Part shown: piece by piece, positions 5,858-8,716 of the stretch
Layout: each line of letters begins with the position of its first letter
Position numbering within the stretch: position 1 is the stretch's first letter
Assembly (NCBI GenBank): GCA_902488965.1
Contig: CABTYA010000042.1
Location: forward strand, 1-8,716
Direction: 5' to 3'
DNA from: an uncultured Veillonellaceae bacterium
GTDB lineage: Bacteria > Bacillota > Negativicutes > Veillonellales > Negativicoccaceae
Length of the DNA stretch: 8,716 nucleotides
Program-made: the position numbers and the translations under genes
Notes under the pieces: generated by a model
The model's database searches: none
What the model was told of the DNA's origin: nothing
The model's input: only the letters and a program-made list of their open reading frames with translations

Positions 5858-7105
5858 ATGCAACAAGACACCGTAAGTAAAGTCGTATTGGCGTATTCGG
5901 GCGGGCTCGATACGTCGGTCATCATTCCGTGGCTCAAAGAAACGTACGATTGCGAGGTCATTGCGGTCTGCGCCAATCTCGGCCAGCCGGAAGATTTTGA
6001 CGCGATTGAGAAGAAAGCGTTGGCCAGCGGGGCGAGCAAGGCGTTCATTTTGGATTTGCAGGAGGAGTTTTTGACGCAGTATGCGTGGCCCGTCGTGCAG
6101 TCGGGCGCCGTCTATGAAGGCAAGTATCTCTTGGGGACGTCCTTTGCCCGGCCGGTGATTGCCAAAGCGCTCGTCGATGTCGCACTGGCGGAAGGTGCGG
6201 ACGCCGTCGCGCACGGAGCGACGGGCAAGGGCAACGACCAGGTGCGGTTTGAGCTTACGGTAAAAGCGCTCGCTCCGCAGCTCAAGATTATCGCACCGTG
6301 GCGGTTGTGGGATATCCGTTCGCGTGAAGATGCGATCGCCTATGCCGAAGCGCATGACGTGCCGATCAATATGTATGCGAGCGACGATCCGAGCAAACCG
6401 AAACAGCCCTATCCGTACAGCATGGACTGGAACATTTGGCATTTGTCGCACGAAGGCGCCGACCTCGAAGACCCCGCCAACCCGCCGCATGACGACATGT
6501 ACATGGTCACTTGCGACCCGACGCACGCCACGGAAGAGGCGGAACTGATTACCATCGGCTGGACGGGCGGCGTGCCGACGACGCTGAACGGTGAAACGCT
6601 CGATGCGGTGACGATGATGCATCGGCTCAACGCCATCGGGGCGAAGCACGGTATCGGGATTGCCGACATCGTGGAAAACCGTCTTGTCGGCATGAAGTCG
6701 CGCGGCGTGTATGAAAATCCGGGCGGCGCGTTGCTGATGTATGCGCATCGGGAGCTGGAGTACCTGTGCTTGGATCGGGCGACGCTGCATTATAAAGAGC
6801 AGGTGGCGATCCGCTACGGCGAACTCGTCTATGACGGGATGTGGTTCGCACCGCTGAGAGAGGCGTTGCAGGCCTTTATCGGGGCGACGCAGCAGACGGT
6901 AACCGGTGAAGTGACGCTGCGTCTTTACAAGGGCAACATCATGAGCCACGGCGCGACCTCGCCGTACTCGCTCTACAATGAAGAATTCGTCACGTTCGGC
7001 GAAGACGAAGTCTATAATCAGGCGGATGCGGACGGATTTATCAACCTGTTCGGCTTGCCGCTGGTGATTCGGGCGCTGATGCAGCAACGCGCCCCGAAGG
7101 AGTAA
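5858..7105 (+). CDS. argG: Argininosuccinate synthase
   Basis: A 415-residue cytoplasmic enzyme that joins citrulline and aspartate, using ATP (to AMP and PPi), to make argininosuccinate, the penultimate step of arginine synthesis. Family length is about 400. The N-type ATP-pyrophosphatase loop AYSGGLDTS is at residues 12-20. The substrate-binding signature GATGKGNDQVRFE is at 120-132. SMDWNIWHLSHEGADLEDP (188-206) matches the second conserved block. The start is set by AGGAGG (5845-5850) 7 nt before ATG 5858; the open frame extends further upstream only through the promoter. It is the first gene of an argG-argH operon driven by the promoter at 5786-5814, possibly controlled by ArgR. Confidence 0.97.
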   Translation: MQQDTVSKVVLAYSGGLDTSVIIPWLKETYDCEVIAVCANLGQPEDFDAIEKKALASGASKAFILDLQEEFLTQYAWPVVQSGAVYEGKYLLGTSFARPVIAKALVDVALAEGADAVAHGATGKGNDQVRFELTVKALAPQLKIIAPWRLWDIRSREDAIAYAEAHDVPINMYASDDPSKPKQPYPYSMDWNIWHLSHEGADLEDPANPPHDDMYMVTCDPTHATEEAELITIGWTGGVPTTLNGETLDAVTMMHRLNAIGAKHGIGIADIVENRLVGMKSRGVYENPGGALLMYAHRELEYLCLDRATLHYKEQVAIRYGELVYDGMWFAPLREALQAFIGATQQTVTGEVTLRLYKGNIMSHGATSPYSLYNEEFVTFGEDEVYNQADADGFINLFGLPLVIRALMQQRAPKE

Positions 7106-7108
7106 CGA

Positions 7109-8533
7109 ATGAAACTGTGGGGCGGACGGTTTACCGAGGAGACCGCGCCGGAAGTCGATCGGTTCAATGCGTCGATTACGTTTGACCGCAGGCTTTGGCG
7201 CGAGGATATCGCGGGCAGTATGGCCCATGCGACGATGCTGTGCGAATGCGGCATCTTACCCGAGGAGGATCGGGATCAAATCGTCGCGGGGCTCAAGGCA
7301 ATCGCCGCGGACATCGAGGCGGATGCGTTTCCCTTTTCCGTGGCACTGGAAGACATCCATATGAATATCGAAAGCGTGCTCACCGAGCGCATCGGCGAGG
7401 CGGGCAAGCGCCTGCACACGGCCCGCAGCCGTAACGATCAGGTTGCGACGGATATGCATCTGTACATGCGGCGGGTGATTGTCGAAACGGGCGAGGCGTT
7501 GCTGGCGTTGCTCGGCGAAATCGCGGCGTTGGCTGCTCGCTATCACGATGTGATTCTGCCGGGGTATACGCACCTGCAGCGGGCGCAGCCCATTTTGCTG
7601 GGGCATCACCTGCTGGCGTATTTCGGTATGCTGGCGCGGGACTTCCGGCGTCTGGAAGGCTGCTGGCAGGGGGCGGATATTTCGCCGCTCGGCGCGGGCG
7701 CGCTCGCGGGGACGACCTACCCGACCCGGCCGGAACGGACGGCGGAGCTGCTCGGATTCGGTGCGGTGTACGGCAACAGCATGGACGCGGTCAGCGATCG
7801 GGACTACCTGTTGGAGTACCTGTCCATGGCGGCGATCACCATGATGCATCTGTCACGGTTGTCGGAAGAAATCATTCTTTGGGCTTCGTCGGAATATCGC
7901 TTTGTCGAATTGTCCGATGCGTACAGCACGGGTTCGTCCATTATGCCGCAAAAGAAAAACCCCGACATCAGCGAACTGGTGCGGGGCAAGACCGGCCGCG
8001 TCTACGGCCATCTCATCGCCTTGGCGACCACGCTCAAAGGCCTGCCGCTGGCGTACAACAAGGATATGCAGGAAGACAAGGAAGGAGTGTTCGACACGAT
8101 TGACACCCTGCTCTTTTCCCTGCGCGTCTATCGCGACCTTTTGCGGACGATGACGGTCAATCGAGAGCGTATGCGCGCCGTCTTGGACGATGATTTTTCC
8201 AATGCGACCGATATGGCGGACTGGCTGGTCCGCAGGGGGCTGCCCTTCCGTGAGGCGCATCGTGTCGTCGGCAACGCCGTGCATTATGCCGTTACGCACG
8301 ACAAAGTCCTCGCCGACCTGACGGCGGAGGAACTGGCAGCGCTCAGTCCGCTGCTCACGCCCGATGTACTGGAAGCCATCTCCATCGAGGCCTGCATCGC
8401 CGCGCACAGCAGCCACGGCGGTACCGCGCCCGCGCAAATCGAGCGGCAACTCACCGCCGCGCAGGACCTGCTGGGGCAGTATGCCGCCGTGCAGGACGAA
8501 CGCCGCCGACACGCCGTCTTGCCGGAAATGTAA
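7109..8533 (+). CDS. argH: Argininosuccinate lyase
   Basis: A 474-residue cytoplasmic enzyme of the fumarase/aspartase superfamily that splits argininosuccinate into arginine and fumarate. The N-terminal KLWGGRFTE, the RLHTARSRNDQVATD block (101-115), GYTHLQRAQP (152-161, with the conserved Thr154-His155) and the superfamily signature loop GSSIMPQKKNP (275-285, catalytic serine region) are all intact. The length is close to that typical of ArgH (about 460), and the C-terminus is complete. It starts 3 nt after the argG stop, and its AAGGAG (7097-7102) lies inside the last argG codons with a 6-nt spacing, so the two are co-transcribed and probably coupled. No hairpin terminator is seen between its stop and the tRNA promoter, so read-through into the tRNA is possible. 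Confidence 0.97.
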   Translation: MKLWGGRFTEETAPEVDRFNASITFDRRLWREDIAGSMAHATMLCECGILPEEDRDQIVAGLKAIAADIEADAFPFSVALEDIHMNIESVLTERIGEAGKRLHTARSRNDQVATDMHLYMRRVIVETGEALLALLGEIAALAARYHDVILPGYTHLQRAQPILLGHHLLAYFGMLARDFRRLEGCWQGADISPLGAGALAGTTYPTRPERTAELLGFGAVYGNSMDAVSDRDYLLEYLSMAAITMMHLSRLSEEIILWASSEYRFVELSDAYSTGSSIMPQKKNPDISELVRGKTGRVYGHLIALATTLKGLPLAYNKDMQEDKEGVFDTIDTLLFSLRVYRDLLRTMTVNRERMRAVLDDDFSNATDMADWLVRRGLPFREAHRVVGNAVHYAVTHDKVLADLTAEELAALSPLLTPDVLEAISIEACIAAHSSHGGTAPAQIERQLTAAQDLLGQYAAVQDERRRHAVLPEM

Positions 8534-8541
8534 AAACAGCA

Positions 8542-8570
8542 TTGGCAAATCGGCGCGGGTGTGATAAAAT
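8542..8570 (+). promoter_or_regulatory. Promoter of tRNA-Gly
   Basis: TTGGCA (8542-8547) and TAAAAT (8565-8570) are 17 bases apart and end 11 bases before the mature tRNA 5' end. The site begins only 8 bases after the argH stop codon. Confidence 0.7.
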
Positions 8571-8581
8571 AACCTACATAA

Positions 8582-8656
8582 GCGGGTGTAGTTCATCGGT
8601 AGAACGTCAGCTTCCCAAGCTGAATGTAGAGGGTTCGATTCCCTTCACCCGCTCCA
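8582..8656 (+). tRNA. tRNA-Gly (anticodon CCC)
   Basis: It folds as a complete cloverleaf. The acceptor stem is GCGGGTG (8582-8588) with CACCCGC (8646-8652), the discriminator is T (8653), and the CCA end is encoded at 8654-8656. The anticodon stem TCAGC/GCTGA encloses the loop TTCCCAA with anticodon CCC at 8614-8616, which reads GGG glycine codons. The T stem GAGGG/CCCTT (one G-U pair) holds the loop TTCGATT. The next 60 bases to the window edge hold no recognised gene; a short T-run at 8660-8664 without a hairpin is the only terminator-like element. Confidence 0.97.
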
Positions 8657-8716
8657 AGCTTTTTCTAACGTTTTCTTTGCTCTCCTTTGATAGGTGTGTA
8701 TAACGCTTTAGTGTCA

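Noticed and set aside
5732..7228. A 498-codon minus-strand open frame opposite argG
   Set aside because: argG is unmistakable on the plus strand; the antisense frame is Arg/His-rich, typical of GC-rich shadow frames, and matches no family I know.
7853..8596. A 247-codon minus-strand open frame opposite the end of argH and the tRNA
   Set aside because: It runs through the tRNA promoter and part of the tRNA itself and has no recognisable motif.
8677..8704. A possible promoter (TTGCTC, 16 bases, TATAAC) near the right edge
   Set aside because: Weak match in AT-rich DNA with no downstream gene in the window to support it.

Overview
The window is GC-rich bacterial DNA with strong AAGGAGG-type ribosome binding sites and compact gene spacing. 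It appears to be a whole contig or contig piece: a gene is cut at the left edge, and the outermost ~110 bases look degraded. The gene set combines a propionate/succinate CoA-transferase and a B12-dependent methylmalonyl-CoA mutase split from its B12 domain. It also has a monofunctional GT51 peptidoglycan polymerase, an argGH pair and a tRNA with encoded CCA. This suits a propionate-forming anaerobic Firmicute of the Negativicutes (Veillonella/Megasphaera/Selenomonas relatives). That placement is inference from gene content only, and no marker gene here proves it.

Left block (1-3198, minus strand, read right to left): a CoA-transferase missing its N-terminal ~190 residues, then an intact methylmalonyl-CoA mutase large subunit, then the N-terminal 189 residues of an MmgE/PrpD-family protein running off the edge. 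In an intact operon the transferase would activate or release carboxylates as CoA esters. The mutase would interconvert succinyl-CoA and (R)-methylmalonyl-CoA. The MmgE/PrpD protein would act on an unknown carboxylic acid. No B12-binding small subunit, epimerase or decarboxylase is present.

Junction (about 3184-3198): the truncated transferase meets, 5' end to 5' end, a LysR-type regulator (plus strand, to 4008) that lacks the first half of its DNA-binding domain. A divergent regulator/operon pair seems to have lost its shared promoter region and both gene starts, either by a real deletion or by an assembly misjoin. This is the most unusual feature of the window. A bidirectional hairpin terminator (4014-4046) follows the regulator.

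Middle block (4055-5715, minus strand): a two-gene unit with an ATGA overlap, a GT51 glycosyltransferase followed by an orphan substrate-binding lipoprotein of the cobalamin/iron-siderophore type.

Right block (5786-8656, plus strand): a near-consensus sigma-70 promoter overlapped by two weak ARG-box-like sites, then argG and argH separated by 3 nt (citrulline to arginine), then a tRNA-Gly(CCC) with its own promoter. The 142-bp gap between the divergent middle and right blocks holds the argG promoter and both ribosome binding sites. The last 60 bases contain no recognised gene. I found no CRISPR array, insertion sequence, phage gene or defence system. Apart from the junction, the window is ordinary metabolism and housekeeping.
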